Part shown: positions 5,898 to 6,218 of the stretch, piece after piece
How the letters are laid out: every line of letters starts with the position of its first letter
Numbering within the stretch: the first letter of the stretch is position 1
Position numbers and translations under genes: made by a program
Notes under the pieces: generated by a model
Databases searched by the model: none
Told to the model about the DNA's origin: nothing
The model's input: only the letters and a program-made list of their open reading frames with translations
NCBI GenBank assembly: GCA_024653405.1
Contig: JANLGB010000133.1
Coordinates: 1 to 6,218 of the forward strand
Source of the DNA: Candidatus Saccharicenans sp.
GTDB taxonomy: Bacteria; Acidobacteriota; Aminicenantia; Aminicenantales; Saccharicenantaceae
DNA length: 6,218 nucleotides
Reading direction: 5' to 3'

Positions 5898-6218
5898 TTG
5901 CCCAGATTATTTATTTACCTAAAAAACGGGGCACCCTTTATTTATGACCTCCAGGATAAACAGGTTTCTGTGGGCCGGTTGCCCGATAATGACATCATAA
6001 TCGATGATGCTTATGCTTCAGGACATCATGCCCTGATTCTTCCGGCCGGAGAATCCAGGTATTTTATCAAGGACAACCTCAGCAAGAATGGCACCTTAAT
6101 CAACGGGCTTAAAATAACAGAAGAAACGCTTCTGCTGCGGGGAGATGAAATCTGCATCGGTTCGACCAAAATTTTCTTTGACAAGGAGAGCACAACCAGC
6201 GTCGGTCATCTCGACGCT
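5898..6218 (+). CDS. FHA-domain protein, N-terminal 107 residues, cut by the window edge
   Basis: The visible part is one complete forkhead-associated (FHA) domain, a cytosolic phosphothreonine-peptide binding fold. It starts MPRLFIYLKNG, followed by V25-G26-R27 (the conserved GR), N31-D32-I33-I34-I35-D36, S41-x-x-H44-A45, then K63-N64-G65-T66 and I68-N69-G70, and LLRGDEICIG (79-88). The conserved Gly-Arg, Ser, His and Asn-Gly binding positions are present. The usual Arg after the Ser is Gly42, a mild departure. Start is a TTG with AAGAGGG 4 bases upstream, and the frame stays open to the edge. The residues after about 95 (DKESTTSVGHLDA) look like a linker to a further domain. FHA domains at this position commonly precede GAF plus sigma-54 activator, SpoIIE/PP2C phosphatase, or cyclase modules, and which applies here cannot be seen. 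If the rest is a PP2C phosphatase it would pair naturally with the STAS protein upstream. Confidence 0.9.
   Translation, partial: MPRLFIYLKNGAPFIYDLQDKQVSVGRLPDNDIIIDDAYASGHHALILPAGESRYFIKDNLSKNGTLINGLKITEETLLLRGDEICIGSTKIFFDKESTTSVGHLDA

Noticed and set aside
1..6218. CRISPR arrays, tRNA or rRNA genes, insertion sequences or attachment sites.
   Set aside because: No regularly spaced repeats, no cloverleaf or ribosomal motifs, no transposase and no flanking direct or inverted repeats were seen.

Overview
The window is bacterial and codes on one strand: four complete genes and one gene cut by the right edge, with short gaps and Shine-Dalgarno-type start sites throughout. Base composition is moderate, and three of the five chosen starts are TTG or GTG. 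The combination of a STAS protein, nucleotide-transporter-fold proteins with long HEAT-type tails and an FHA protein is reminiscent of Acidobacteriota/Aminicenantes-type or deltaproteobacterial-grade genomes. That is a guess from gene content; no taxonomic marker is present.

Layout. Bases 1-103 hold no gene I can support. At 104-397 lies a small ABM-like (dimeric alpha/beta barrel) protein. After a 69-base gap rich in competing short inverted repeats comes a TTG-started STAS-domain protein (467-814) that keeps the phosphorylatable serine position of anti-sigma-factor antagonists. A 29-base gap, spanned by a weak hairpin with a T tract, leads to the first of two large tandem paralogues (844-3318, 824 aa). 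The second (3322-5844, 840 aa) follows after only 3 bases. Both have about 12 membrane segments of the ATP/ADP translocase (NTT/Tlc) fold plus a cytoplasmic tail of nearly 400 residues made of HEAT-like helices. After the second paralogue a near-consensus sigma-70-type promoter (TTGAAA-N16-TATAAT) precedes a TTG-started FHA-domain protein that runs off the right edge (5898-6218+).

How the genes may work together. The STAS gene and the two transporter-fold genes look like one transcription unit, and the two transporter genes are probably translationally coupled. FHA (phosphothreonine-binding) and STAS (serine-phosphorylated switch) domains are both phospho-signalling modules, so the segment may link phospho-signalling to a membrane protein pair that senses or moves nucleotides or another anion. 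That link is inference. The points most worth a second look are the retained tandem NTT-HEAT pair, the apparent loss or swap of family charged residues in the membrane domain, and an A9 homopolymer exactly at the membrane/HEAT junction of the first paralogue, where slippage would release a HEAT-less transporter.
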